Below, piece by piece: positions 26,749 through 36,089 of a DNA stretch of 64,000 bases (positions are counted from its first letter, which is position 1; every line of letters begins with the position of its first letter). The notes beneath the pieces were generated by a model. The model saw nothing but the letters and a program-made list of their open reading frames with translations, had not been told where the DNA came from and did no database searches. The DNA is from Halanaerobium saccharolyticum (GTDB taxonomy: Bacteria > Bacillota > Halanaerobiia > Halanaerobiales > Halanaerobiaceae): contig NZ_QAXS01000004.1 in assembly GCF_003053565.1 (NCBI RefSeq), positions 1 through 64,000 of the forward strand, read 5' to 3'. The position numbers and the translations under genes were made by a program.

Positions 26749-28140
26749 ATGAATTATTTTGAAAGAAAAAAAATAAAAGATATACTTGAAGATAAGATCG
26801 ACAGCTACCAGGATGTTATTGTCATGGGCTGGGTGAGAACTAAAAGAGTTTCAAAAAATATTGCCTTTATAGAGATTAATGATGGAAGTGCACTTAAGAA
26901 TCTGCAGTTAGTTATTTTAGATCCTGATGCTCATCCGCTGGCTGAGATAAATACTGGTGCCAGCATTAAAGTAAAAGGTTATATAGATAAAGTTGAAGGT
27001 AGAGAACAGGATGTAGAGATGAAGGCCGAAGAAATTGAAGTTATTGGTGAAGCACCGGAAGATTTTATTCTACAGAAAAAAAGACACAGCTTTGAATTTT
27101 TAAGAGAAATTGCTCATCTGCGGGCAAGAACTAATACTTTTGGTGTGGTTAACCGCTTCCGCAGCAAAATGTCTTATGCAGTTCATAACTATTTTTATAA
27201 TAAAGACTTTAAATACATCCATACTCCAATTATCACCTCCGGAGATGCAGAAGGGGCAGGAGAAGTTTTTAAGGTATCCACACTTGATTTTGAAAATCTT
27301 CCCCGCACCGAAAAAGGTGAAATTGATTATTCTCAGGATTTCTTTACTCAGGAGACCGGTCTTACGGTTAGTGGGCAGCTGGAGGCAGAACTTCTGGCTA
27401 CAGCTCTGGGAGATGTTTATACTTTTGGACCAACTTTTAGAGCAGAAAATTCTAATACATCCCGCCACGCTTCCGAATTCTGGATGATTGAGCCGGAGAT
27501 GGCTTTCTGTAATTTAGATGAGATGATGACTTTAATGGAAGATTTTATTAAAAATTTATTTAAATTTGCCCTGGAAGAAGCCGAGGAAGAAATGGACTTC
27601 TTTAACCAGTGGATTGATGAGGGCCGCCGCGAAATGATCGAAAATATTATTGAGGCTGATTTTGGCCGGATCACTTATACTGAGGCAATTGAAATTTTAG
27701 AAAACAGTGATCAGGATTTTGAATATCCGGTCAGCTGGGGTGTCGATCTGCAGTCTGAGCACGAAAGATACCTGACAGAAGAACATTTTAAAAAGCCAAT
27801 AATGGTTAAAGATTATCCAAAAGAAATTAAAGCTTTTTATATGCGTCAGAATGATGATGGTAAAACAGTTGCTGCAGTGGACTGTCTGGTGCCAGGAGTC
27901 GGCGAGATTGTTGGGGGCAGTCAGCGGGAAGAAAGATACGATAAGTTAAAAAGTAGAATGGAAGAGATGAACATGGACCTGGAAAAATATGATTGGTTTT
28001 TAGATATCAGAAAATATGGTTCAGTTCCCCATTCTGGTTTTGGCCTTGGTTTTGAAAGACTGCTGATGTATTTATCTGGAATGCAGAATATTAGAGATGT
28101 TATTTCATTCCCTCGTACACCAGGTAATGCTAAATTCTAA
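26749..28140 (+). CDS. asnS: asparaginyl-tRNA synthetase
   Basis: Class IIb synthetase for tRNA-Asn. An OB-fold anticodon domain (VIVMGWVRTKRVSKNIAFIEINDGS) is followed by the catalytic core with motif 2 (YTFGPTFRAENSNTSRHASEFWMIEPEMAF) and motif 3 (GFGLGFERLLMYLSGMQNIRDVISFPRTPG). The RHASEFWMIEPE sequence and the NAKF end point to AsnRS rather than AspRS. The 463 residues fit the family. The ATG follows GGGGAGG. The 196 bases upstream hold the preceding terminator and a TATAAT near 26667 without a good -35; no T-box is apparent. Confidence 0.95.
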   Translation: MNYFERKKIKDILEDKIDSYQDVIVMGWVRTKRVSKNIAFIEINDGSALKNLQLVILDPDAHPLAEINTGASIKVKGYIDKVEGREQDVEMKAEEIEVIGEAPEDFILQKKRHSFEFLREIAHLRARTNTFGVVNRFRSKMSYAVHNYFYNKDFKYIHTPIITSGDAEGAGEVFKVSTLDFENLPRTEKGEIDYSQDFFTQETGLTVSGQLEAELLATALGDVYTFGPTFRAENSNTSRHASEFWMIEPEMAFCNLDEMMTLMEDFIKNLFKFALEEAEEEMDFFNQWIDEGRREMIENIIEADFGRITYTEAIEILENSDQDFEYPVSWGVDLQSEHERYLTEEHFKKPIMVKDYPKEIKAFYMRQNDDGKTVAAVDCLVPGVGEIVGGSQREERYDKLKSRMEEMNMDLEKYDWFLDIRKYGSVPHSGFGLGFERLLMYLSGMQNIRDVISFPRTPGNAKF

Positions 28141-28171
28141 TTAATTGAGCAATCAATAGAGGAGAAAAGAG

Positions 28172-30022
28172 ATGCTGAAAAAGCGAAAAATATTTTTGAA
28201 TATATTTATTATCCTAATACTGGCGGTAACTTTTCTGCCTGTGAACTCTGCCGCAGAAGAAATCAACAGTGAAATTTTGATTTATTCAGCTGAACCAGAA
28301 GGAGTAATTGCAGCTGTTGCTGCTGCAGAAGAAGGTAAAAAAGTCACTCTGGTAATGACCAGAGAAAAACCAGGCGGCCTGATGACTTATGCCGCCTTAA
28401 ATTTCCTTGATTTAAATTATGATCAGAAATCTAATAATATAAATCAGGGTTTATTTAACCGCTGGCATCAAAAAGTTGGTTCAGCTATCTCTTTTTCTCC
28501 TCAAAAAGCAGAAACAGCATTTTCGGAAATGCTGGCTGCAGAAGAAAATATACAGGTTATAAATTCTGTCGAGCTGCAGCAGGTTAAAACCAAAAATAAA
28601 AATATTGAATCTATAAAAGTAAAAAAAGATAATCAACTATATAACTTAACTGCTGATTATTATATTGACGCCTCTCAGGATGGTGACCTGGCAGCTGCAG
28701 CTGGTGAGGAATTTTTTCTGGGTACAGCTGATATGAATTTAAAAAATAGCTGGATGGCTTCTACTCAGATTTTAAGATTTTCAGATGTTAAACCGGCTCT
28801 ATTAAAGCAGGCTGTTAGAAATAATAAATATCAGGCAAGTCATTTTCGAGATGATCATGCCTGGGGCTTTTCTAACTTTGGCAAAAGCTATCGGCCTCAG
28901 GCTGATAATTTAAGACTGCGGGGCTTAAATATAGTTTTTATCGAGAATAATGGTGGCTATGACGCCTATATCAATGCTCTGCTGCTTTTTAATGTTGATC
29001 CCCTTTCGGAGTCTTCTCTCCAGCAGGCAAAGAAGAAGGCTGCAGAAGAAGCGGAATTGATTTTGTCCTATCTTCAGCGAAATCTAGAGGGGTTTTCGGG
29101 AGCCAGTTTAGATAAACTACCACCAGAACTCTATCGAAGAGAAAGCAGACATTTTTTAACAGAATATCAGTTAAAAGCAGGAGACTTATTCCGGCAGAAA
29201 ATTTTTCCTGATACCATTACTTTAGCTTCTTATCCACTTGATTATCAGGCAGCTGCTCATGATTATCCTGGCTTTGTACTTTTTAACCCTGAGTATTACG
29301 GGATACCTCTCAGGTCATTAATTGCCCGTAAAAACAAAAATTTAATGATAGTTGGGCGGAGCAGTGGTTATAGTTCACTGGCAGCAGCCAGCAGTAGAGT
29401 TTTACCAGTAGGGATGAACACTGCTGAAGCAGCTGCAGTTACTGCTGCAGAAGCTTTAAATAAAGATAAATCTCTGCTTGAACTTGCTGAAGATCAAGCA
29501 AGTCTGGATAAGATTCGGTCTCGGTTGAATATTGAACTTAGTAATTATCCTGCAGAAGCTCCAATTATCAAAGATAAAAAGCTCCTTCAGAGTCTGGAAA
29601 AACTTCTTTCCTGGGGAATTACCATTGGTGGTTATAATAATAATTTCAAACTGAATATCCCACCAACCGAAAAAGAATTTACAGCTATTGTTTTAAAAAT
29701 TATGCAAAAAAAAGAGGCAGAAATTCTTTATGAATGGGTGCCCGGCAGTTTAGAAACCTTAAGTAAAAAGCAGAAGCTAAGTACAACCGCTGCTTTAAAA
29801 CTGCTGCTGGCAGCTGAAAGTCAGCGGGTTCTAGAAATGGACCAGGAAAATTATTTAAAGAGAGCTGAAGAATTGGAATTAATACCCGCTGCTTTAAAAG
29901 AAATTTTTGTTGAAGATAGAATAATGAGTCGGAAAGAGATGATTATTCTGGCAGCAGATTATCTAGAGCGCTTTAAGACTCCATCTGATTTGAAATATAT
30001 AAGGGGTGAATATTTTGACTAA
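28172..30022 (+). CDS. exported FAD-dependent oxidoreductase with C-terminal SLH-like modules
   Basis: A Sec signal peptide (MLKKRKIFLNIFIILILAVTF, probable cut after NSA) precedes a flavoprotein domain of the PF12831 type. The dinucleotide loop reads ILIYSAEPEGVIAAVAAAEEGKKVTLV, with EPEG where GGPAG is usual, then KPGGLMTYAAL and YIDASQDGDLAAAAGE. The last 140 residues resemble S-layer homology repeats: LLSWGITIGGYNNNFKLNIPPTEKEFTAIVLKIM and a shorter LIPAALKEIFVEDRIMSRKEMIILAADYL. It is probably held at the cell wall or S-layer; its substrate is unknown. It overlaps ogt by eight bases (TTGACTAA) and follows asnS by 31 bases. Confidence 0.78.
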   Translation: MLKKRKIFLNIFIILILAVTFLPVNSAAEEINSEILIYSAEPEGVIAAVAAAEEGKKVTLVMTREKPGGLMTYAALNFLDLNYDQKSNNINQGLFNRWHQKVGSAISFSPQKAETAFSEMLAAEENIQVINSVELQQVKTKNKNIESIKVKKDNQLYNLTADYYIDASQDGDLAAAAGEEFFLGTADMNLKNSWMASTQILRFSDVKPALLKQAVRNNKYQASHFRDDHAWGFSNFGKSYRPQADNLRLRGLNIVFIENNGGYDAYINALLLFNVDPLSESSLQQAKKKAAEEAELILSYLQRNLEGFSGASLDKLPPELYRRESRHFLTEYQLKAGDLFRQKIFPDTITLASYPLDYQAAAHDYPGFVLFNPEYYGIPLRSLIARKNKNLMIVGRSSGYSSLAAASSRVLPVGMNTAEAAAVTAAEALNKDKSLLELAEDQASLDKIRSRLNIELSNYPAEAPIIKDKKLLQSLEKLLSWGITIGGYNNNFKLNIPPTEKEFTAIVLKIMQKKEAEILYEWVPGSLETLSKKQKLSTTAALKLLLAAESQRVLEMDQENYLKRAEELELIPAALKEIFVEDRIMSRKEMIILAADYLERFKTPSDLKYIRGEYFD

Positions 30023-30545
30023 AGACAGCTACCATACATATTATCCCTCGCCAATAGGTATTTTAAAAATAGAATTTAATAATCAGGCTTTATTAAAAAT
30101 TGAGTTTGATGACCACCTGAGAGAAGTAAAAAACAACTGTCAGAAGAATTTTTATGAAGATCCGGAAATTTTAAAGATTTACAATCTGATTTTTGACCAG
30201 TTAAATCAATATTTTATGGGTCAGAGGAATGTATTTGATATTCCTATTCAGCTCAACGGAAGTCATTTTGAACTGAAGGTCTGGAAGTTTATTCAAAAAA
30301 TTCCCTACGGCAAAACTTTTTCTTATCAAGAACTGGCTGCAGCAATCGGAAATCCTGGAGCAGCAAAAGCAGTTAGACATGCCAGTTCGCGAAACCCGAT
30401 TGCAGTAATTATCCCCTGCCATCGAGTAGTTGCTTTAAACGGAGGCACTAAAGGTTATCGCGGTGGAGTCTGGCGCAAAGAATGGCTTTTGAAACACGAA
30501 AATAATAAAAGTAAACATTTAGAAAGGAAGATTTCTTTTGTCTAA
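30015..30545 (+). CDS. ogt: methylated-DNA--[protein]-cysteine S-methyltransferase
   Basis: Suicide DNA-repair protein removing alkyl groups from O6-guanine. The 176 residues hold the helix-turn-helix part (IPYGKTFSYQELAAAIGNPGAAKAVRHASSRNP) and the active-site IIPCHRVV with acceptor Cys near residue 135, then GGTKGYRGGVWRKEWLL. I choose the TTG at 30015, preceded by AAGGGGTGA; the in-frame GTG at 30006 is part of that site. It overlaps both neighbours by eight bases. Confidence 0.93.
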   Translation: MTKDSYHTYYPSPIGILKIEFNNQALLKIEFDDHLREVKNNCQKNFYEDPEILKIYNLIFDQLNQYFMGQRNVFDIPIQLNGSHFELKVWKFIQKIPYGKTFSYQELAAAIGNPGAAKAVRHASSRNPIAVIIPCHRVVALNGGTKGYRGGVWRKEWLLKHENNKSKHLERKISFV

Positions 30546-32334
30546 AGAATTAAAGCAAAGAGAAGAAATTGATGATAAATACAAATGGAATTTAAATGAT
30601 ATTTATGCTGACGATCAGAGTTTTGAAAACGAACTGGAAAAAGTGCTTGCAGAAGTTAAAAATATTGAAAAATTAAAAGCAGATTTTACAGATAGTGCAG
30701 ATAAGTTACTTGCTGCCTTAAATAAAATTATCAAAATTGAAGAAAAAACTGCCCGGTTATATGCTTATGCACATATGAAATATGATCAAAACACCCAGCA
30801 GGAAAAATATCAAAATTATAAAAATAAGGCAATGATGTGCTATAACAAATTATCGAATTCAACTTCATTTATGGTGCCTGCAATTATTCAGCTGGGAGAA
30901 GAAAAACTTGCACAGTATAAAAAAGAAAATCAGGAGCTTGAATTTTTTAATCACTTTTTTGATAATATTTTAAGACAGAAAGAACATTATCTTTCTGCCA
31001 AAGAGGAAAAGATTCTGGCTTTAGCCGGTGAGGTTACTCAGAGTTCAGAAAATATATTCAGCATGCTGAATAATGCAGATCTTCAATTCCCACTGATTAA
31101 AGATGAAAACGGGGAAGAGCTGCGTCTGACTCACGGCAGATATATAGATCTATTAAAAAATGAAGATCGAAGAGTTAGAGAAGACGCCTTTGAAGGAATG
31201 CACGGGGAATATCAAAAACTGGAAAACACTTTTGCAGCAGTGCTTGACAGCTCGGTTAAGGGAGATATTTTTTATGCCCGGGCCAGAAAATATGACAGTG
31301 CCTTAGAATCTGCTCTTGATAGTGATAATATAAGTACAGATGTCTATAATAATTTAATCGATACTGTTTCTAATAATCTGAAGCCGCTGCATCAGTACAT
31401 GGAGCTGAAAAAAGATCTGCTGGAGCTGGATGAGCTCCATATTTATGACACTTATACTCCTTTAATCAAAGAAATTGATCTCAAATTTAAATATGAAGAA
31501 ACAAAAGACATTATTAAAAAAGCGGTAAAGCCACTTGGTGAGAATTATATTAAAACAGTCGAAGAGGGCTTTAACTCAGGCTGGATTGATGTCTATGAAA
31601 ATAAGGGTAAGCGCTCAGGAGCCTATTCCAGCGGCTGTTATGGAGTTCACCCCTATATTCTGATGAACTATACTCAGGATATCAGCAATCTCTTTACTTT
31701 AATTCATGAGATGGGACATGCCATGCACAGCTACTACTCTAATAAAAACCAGCCCTATTTATATGCTGATTATAAGATTTTTGTAGCTGAAGTAGCTTCA
31801 ACTTTAAATGAGAATCTGCTTTTAGATTATATGCTGGAAAACGCAGAAAGCAGCGAGGAAAAACTCTATCTATTAAACTACTTTTTAGAAGGCTTTAGAG
31901 GTACAGTCTACAGACAGACCATGTTTGCTGAGTTTGAAAAGAAGATTCACGAAAGGGTAGAGGCAGGAGAAAGTTTAACCTCCCAGACAATGAAGGGAAT
32001 GTACAGGAATTTAAACCAGAAATATTTTGGTGAAGCGCTGGTTATTGACGAAAAGCTGGATTATGAGTGGGCCAGAATCCCTCATTTCTACTATAATTTC
32101 TATGTCTATAAATATGCTACCGGTTATTCCGCAGCAGCAGCTCTGGCCGAAAAGATTCAGACTGAAGGGCCAGAGGCAGCGGCTAATTATTTAGAGTTTT
32201 TAAAGGCAGGAGGCAGTGACTATCCTCTCAACATCCTGAAAAAAGCTGGAGTTGATATGGAAAAATCAACTGCTATAGAAAATGCAGCTGCTAAGTTTAA
32301 AAAGTACTTAAAACAGCTGCAGGAATTAGTTTAA
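30538..32334 (+). CDS. pepF: oligoendopeptidase F (M3B metallopeptidase)
   Basis: Cytoplasmic zinc peptidase cutting short peptides. The 598 residues match PepF, with the zinc motif HEMGH at about 390-394 in TLIHEMGHAMHSYYSN and the downstream Glu in FVAEVASTLNENLLLDY. YSSGCYGVHPYILMNY and the C-terminal FYYNFYVYKYATGYSAAAALA are family signatures. The TTG start lies seven bases after AAGGAAG and inside the end of ogt. It heads a run of peptide-using genes with pepV and the M18 aminopeptidase. No clear terminator separates it from the convergent esterase gene 62 bases away. Confidence 0.95.
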   Translation: MSKELKQREEIDDKYKWNLNDIYADDQSFENELEKVLAEVKNIEKLKADFTDSADKLLAALNKIIKIEEKTARLYAYAHMKYDQNTQQEKYQNYKNKAMMCYNKLSNSTSFMVPAIIQLGEEKLAQYKKENQELEFFNHFFDNILRQKEHYLSAKEEKILALAGEVTQSSENIFSMLNNADLQFPLIKDENGEELRLTHGRYIDLLKNEDRRVREDAFEGMHGEYQKLENTFAAVLDSSVKGDIFYARARKYDSALESALDSDNISTDVYNNLIDTVSNNLKPLHQYMELKKDLLELDELHIYDTYTPLIKEIDLKFKYEETKDIIKKAVKPLGENYIKTVEEGFNSGWIDVYENKGKRSGAYSSGCYGVHPYILMNYTQDISNLFTLIHEMGHAMHSYYSNKNQPYLYADYKIFVAEVASTLNENLLLDYMLENAESSEEKLYLLNYFLEGFRGTVYRQTMFAEFEKKIHERVEAGESLTSQTMKGMYRNLNQKYFGEALVIDEKLDYEWARIPHFYYNFYVYKYATGYSAAAALAEKIQTEGPEAAANYLEFLKAGGSDYPLNILKKAGVDMEKSTAIENAAAKFKKYLKQLQELV

Positions 32335-32396
32335 TGCTCAGTCAATTTTAACAGAATTATTCATTTATGATTATCAACTTCAAGTAAAAGAAATTT

Positions 32397-33191
32397 TTAT
32401 TTGCTGAAGAAATTTATAATATCACTGGCACATCTTTCTTTTTCAAGATCGTTGGTTATTACATGGGGTGATTTTTGATAGATCTTTTGGTCTACTAAAA
32501 ATTGTCCCATTTTTTTATTTAAAAAATCCTTGATCTGATCAGTGGCTACCTGTTCATCATTACTGGAAAGGATCAGCTGGGTTGGAGATTTAATTTTAGG
32601 AACAGCCTTTCTTCCCTTTTTCATTAACTTATATAATTCAGCCAGAGCCTCAGGATAGTAATTAAAGCTGTAATTGTTGTGGTAGTCAATTTCTTCTGCT
32701 GATAAATCAGCCTGATTAATTTGAAAATCATTATCCAGTTTTTTAACAAAATATTTAAGGTATGGAGCAAAGGCAATATTTTTATTGGCTGTATAAAAGG
32801 CTGGAGCTACCAGTGATAATTTTTCCACTTCAAAATTTGAAGCTACAAGTGCTGCCAGCAGTCCACCCATGGAAAGACCAGCCAGGTAGATATTTTGATA
32901 ATCACTTTTTAGATAAAAATAGCTGTCTACAGACTTACGGAGCCACTGCTCGGCACTGCTGTTTAAAAAATCTGATCTATTGGTTGCGTGTCCGGGTAGT
33001 CTCGGAACATAGACTGGTAAGTCAAGTTCCTGATAAATTTTTTTGGCGATATAATTCCAGTTGCTGCTTTTACCCCCAAAACCGTGGAGCAAAAGTACGG
33101 CTGTACTTTCTTCTTGATTATTAAAACCATATTTAATTTCTCTTCCCAGAGGATTAATTGTGGTTGATTTTTTGATTTTATCTAATTTCAA
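32397..33191 (-). CDS. alpha/beta hydrolase, carboxylesterase / monoacylglycerol-lipase type
   Basis: Serine hydrolase with the oxyanion motif LLLHGFGGKSSNW, nucleophile elbow GLSMGG, acid LSSNDEQV and a C-terminal His in KSPHVITND, as in Est30-like carboxylesterases. No signal peptide is seen. The start is uncertain. The frame is open to an ATG at 33251, but no ribosome site precedes it or the ATGs at 33227, 33224 and 33206. A GGGGG eight bases before the TTG at 33191 makes that my choice (264 residues). It is the only - strand gene between pepF and pepV, so it is not part of their operon. Confidence 0.8.
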   Translation of the reverse strand: MKLDKIKKSTTINPLGREIKYGFNNQEESTAVLLLHGFGGKSSNWNYIAKKIYQELDLPVYVPRLPGHATNRSDFLNSSAEQWLRKSVDSYFYLKSDYQNIYLAGLSMGGLLAALVASNFEVEKLSLVAPAFYTANKNIAFAPYLKYFVKKLDNDFQINQADLSAEEIDYHNNYSFNYYPEALAELYKLMKKGRKAVPKIKSPTQLILSSNDEQVATDQIKDFLNKKMGQFLVDQKIYQKSPHVITNDLEKERCASDIINFFSK

Positions 33192-33261
33192 TTTTACGAC
33201 CCCCATTATTGTCTTTTCTTTCATCATATTACACCAGACATTGAATTTCAAAGAATATTAT

Positions 33262-33290
33262 TTTAAATTCATAAATAAAAGTGATAGAAT
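33262..33290 (+). promoter_or_regulatory. putative pepV promoter
   Basis: TAGAAT at 33285-33290 preceded by TG (extended -10), with TTTAAA at 33262-33267 seventeen bases upstream. The predicted leader is about 62 bases and contains the ribosome site and the hairpin before pepV. Confidence 0.5.
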
Positions 33291-33317
33291 ATTATTTAGA
33301 AAATAAATTTAAACTGC

Positions 33318-33358
33318 AGGAGGTGAAAGTTTAATAGTTAAGACTATTAAACTCAAAT
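33318..33358 (+). promoter_or_regulatory. pepV ribosome site separated from its ATG by a perfect hairpin
   Basis: A strong AGGAGGTG sits at 33318-33325, but the pepV ATG is at 33359, 33 bases later. Between them AGTTTAATAGT (33328-33338) and its exact complement (33343-33353) form an 11-bp stem with a TAAG loop. Two bases before and five after the stem leave an effective spacing of seven if the hairpin folds. No start codon in the pepV frame lies between the site and the ATG; a TAG stop is at 33335-33337. Folding would therefore control or permit translation. Confidence 0.7.
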
Positions 33359-34768
33359 ATGAAAGATAAAATTAGAGAAAGAGCAGAATTTTTAAGAGAT
33401 AATATGATATTAAGTACTCAGGAGCTGGTTAGAATACCGAGTGTTGAGGCAGAAGCCGAAGGAGACTTCCCTTATGGTAAGAATGTCTATCAGGCTCTGG
33501 CTAAAGCAGTAGAGATTTCTGAGAACTTAGGTTTTAAGACAAAAAACATCGACAATCAGGCAGCTCATGTAGAGATGGGTGAGGGAGAGGAAATTCTTGG
33601 CCTGCTCTGCCACTTAGATGTGGTACCAGAGGGTAGTGACTGGACCTACCCACCTTATGCTGCCGAAATTCACGATGGTAAAATTTATGGAAGAGGAACT
33701 ATTGATGACAAGGGACCGGCAGTAGCTGCGCTTTATGGAATGAAAATTGTGCAGGAGCTGGGAGTTAAATTAAATAAAAAAGTAAGATTAATTCTCGGTA
33801 CAAATGAGGAATCCGGTATGGCTTCTCTTGATTACTATTTTAAGAAGGAAAAAATGCCAGATCTGGCCTTCAGTCCCGATGCCACTTTTCCGGCCATTCA
33901 TGCTGAAAAAGGAATTTTGGATCTTAAATTTTCAGCAGAAATCGAGGAAAAAGCGGCTAAAGAAGGAATAAAGTTAATAGAAATTAAGGGCGGCAATGCA
34001 ACCAATATGGTTCCCGATTATGCAGAAGCAGTTATTAGCGGTATCGAAAAGGAAGAACTTAAGGAGCTGCTGAAGGAGCTTGAATATGATCAGGATGAAT
34101 TGGAAATTAAAGCAGAAAATAATAATATAATACTGGGCTATCACGGTATTTCTGCTCACGGCAGTATGCCAGAAGATGGCAAAAATGCGATTTCTTATTT
34201 AATTGATATCTTAGCTGAACTTCCCTTTGTGGCTGCTGGTGTTAGAGACTTTTTCAGTTTCTATAAAAATAAAATAGGTCTGGAATATGATGGTGCTTCA
34301 ATTGGCTGTAAAGATCAGGATGATGTCCCGACAGCTTTAACTTTTAATACCGGAATTATTAAAGGTGATCAGAGTAAAATCCAATTTATAGTCAATATCC
34401 GCTACCCGGTTAAATCAAGTGCTGAGAAAGTAGTCAGTGATATCAAAACTGAGCTCACTGATTTAATTGCTGTTGAATTACTGCGAGATGCTAAACCTCT
34501 GTTTGTAGCCAAAGATGATCCTTTTATTAAAAAGCTAATGGCAGCCTATCAGGAATTTACCGGTGATGACAGTGAGCCAATAGCAATTGGTGGTGGAACC
34601 TATGCCCGTAAAGTTAAAAAAGGAGTAGCTTTTGGTCCGCTATTTCCGGGACAGCCTGAGCTGGCACATCAAAAAGATGAACATATTGGTATTGATGATC
34701 TGGTTAAAAGTGCTGCTATTTATGCTAAGGCAATTATTGATATTGCCGGGGTGAAAAGAGATGAATAA
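33359..34768 (+). CDS. pepV: dipeptidase PepV (M20 family)
   Basis: Dinuclear zinc dipeptidase with broad specificity. The 469 residues show the M20 pattern: LLCHLDVVPEGSDWTYPPYAA (metal His and catalytic Asp), YGRGTIDDKGP, GTNEESGM, FSPDATFPAIHAEKG, and the C-terminal GGGTYARKVKKGVAFGPLFPGQPELAHQKDEH, typical of PepV. The ATG at 33359 is forced because no other in-frame start lies after the upstream TAG. The Shine-Dalgarno is unusually distant and bridged by a hairpin. The end overlaps the M18 peptidase gene by eight bases (ATGAATAA). Confidence 0.94.
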   Translation: MKDKIRERAEFLRDNMILSTQELVRIPSVEAEAEGDFPYGKNVYQALAKAVEISENLGFKTKNIDNQAAHVEMGEGEEILGLLCHLDVVPEGSDWTYPPYAAEIHDGKIYGRGTIDDKGPAVAALYGMKIVQELGVKLNKKVRLILGTNEESGMASLDYYFKKEKMPDLAFSPDATFPAIHAEKGILDLKFSAEIEEKAAKEGIKLIEIKGGNATNMVPDYAEAVISGIEKEELKELLKELEYDQDELEIKAENNNIILGYHGISAHGSMPEDGKNAISYLIDILAELPFVAAGVRDFFSFYKNKIGLEYDGASIGCKDQDDVPTALTFNTGIIKGDQSKIQFIVNIRYPVKSSAEKVVSDIKTELTDLIAVELLRDAKPLFVAKDDPFIKKLMAAYQEFTGDDSEPIAIGGGTYARKVKKGVAFGPLFPGQPELAHQKDEHIGIDDLVKSAAIYAKAIIDIAGVKRDE

Positions 34769-36074
34769 AGATGCAGTAGAACTGATAGAATTTATTAATA
34801 ATTCACCGACTGCTTTTCATGCAGCAGCTGAAGTGGAGAAAAGACTAAAAGGGGCAGGCTTTAAGCAGCTTGATCCGGCTCAGAAATGGAAATTAAAAGA
34901 GGGAGAAAAATATTTTGTCAGCCGTAATGACTCTGCTCTAATAGCATTTATAACCGGAAAAGACTTCCTGAATCAGGGTTTCAGAATTATTTCTTCTCAC
35001 ACTGACAGTCCGACTTTAAAAGTTAAACCAGACCCGATAATTAACAGTGAGGGGCAGTATGTTTTAAATACTGAAATTTATGGAGGCCCCATTTTAAATA
35101 CCTGGTATGATAGAGAACTGTCTCTGGCTGGAAAAATTGTGCTCAAATCCAAAGATTCTTTTGAACTGAAAGAAGAATTAATTGACCTGGAAAAAAATCT
35201 GGCTGTGGTTCCCAATCTGCCAATTCACCTTAATAAAGATGTTAATCAAAAAGGGAAAATTGATAAAAAGAAAGGTCTGCGGGCACTAATTACTCAAAAT
35301 TTAGACTCTAAGGAGAGTGGAGGAGATTCTGATTCAGAAGCTGAATTAAAGCTGAAGGATTTAATAGCCCAATTATCCGATTACAGGGCAGAAGAAATCC
35401 TGGAAGCTGAGCTCTATCTTTATCCAACCCAAAAAGCGCAGTTTTTAGGTCCTAAAGATGAATTTATTGCTGCCGGCCGCCAGGACAATCTGGCAATGGT
35501 TCATGCTTCCTTAGAGGCCCTCTTAAGCTCTAAAACAGAGGACTGGACACAGATGGCTGTTTTTTATGATAATGAGGAAATAGGCAGTCATACACCCCAG
35601 GGAGCTGATTCTCCCTTTGCCGGCAATTTGATTGAGCGGGTAATCTATAATCTGGGAGCTAAAAGAGAAGATTATTACAGGATTATCGAAAAGTCCTTTT
35701 TAATCTCTGCTGATATGGCCCATGCAGTTCATCCTAACTTCAGTGAAGAATATGATCAAAATAACAGAACTTTACTTAATCAGGGGCCGGTAATTAAATA
35801 TAATGCTAATTTGAAATATACAACTAATGCCAGTACAGCTGGAGTTTTAATTGATCTGATGGAGAAAAATGAGATTCCCTATCAGCTTTATACCAACCGC
35901 AGTGATAAGCGCGGAGGCTCAACAATTGGACCTATAGCAGCAACTCAGCTGGGAATAAAGAGTATAGATTTAGGAAATCCCCTGCTGGCAATGCACTCCA
36001 GTCGCGAGCTGGGCGGCAGTAATGATCAGAAAGAGATGATAAAAGTAATGACTTTATTTTATCAGGAAAATTAG
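34761..36074 (+). CDS. M18 family aminopeptidase
   Basis: Cytoplasmic zinc aminopeptidase of the ApeB/DAP2 type. The metal-binding regions are visible in order: ISSHTDSPTLKVKP, IAAGRQDNLAMVHASLEAL, VFYDNEEIGSHTPQGADSPF, SADMAHAVHPNF, and the terminal LAMHSSRELGGSNDQKEM. The 437 residues fit the family. GGGGTGAAAAG ahead of the ATG is the ribosome site. Translation is likely coupled to pepV through the eight-base overlap, which suggests the products of dipeptide and peptide cleavage are used together. Confidence 0.94.
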   Translation: MNKDAVELIEFINNSPTAFHAAAEVEKRLKGAGFKQLDPAQKWKLKEGEKYFVSRNDSALIAFITGKDFLNQGFRIISSHTDSPTLKVKPDPIINSEGQYVLNTEIYGGPILNTWYDRELSLAGKIVLKSKDSFELKEELIDLEKNLAVVPNLPIHLNKDVNQKGKIDKKKGLRALITQNLDSKESGGDSDSEAELKLKDLIAQLSDYRAEEILEAELYLYPTQKAQFLGPKDEFIAAGRQDNLAMVHASLEALLSSKTEDWTQMAVFYDNEEIGSHTPQGADSPFAGNLIERVIYNLGAKREDYYRIIEKSFLISADMAHAVHPNFSEEYDQNNRTLLNQGPVIKYNANLKYTTNASTAGVLIDLMEKNEIPYQLYTNRSDKRGGSTIGPIAATQLGIKSIDLGNPLLAMHSSRELGGSNDQKEMIKVMTLFYQEN

Positions 36075-36089
36075 ACAGGAGGAGTTACT

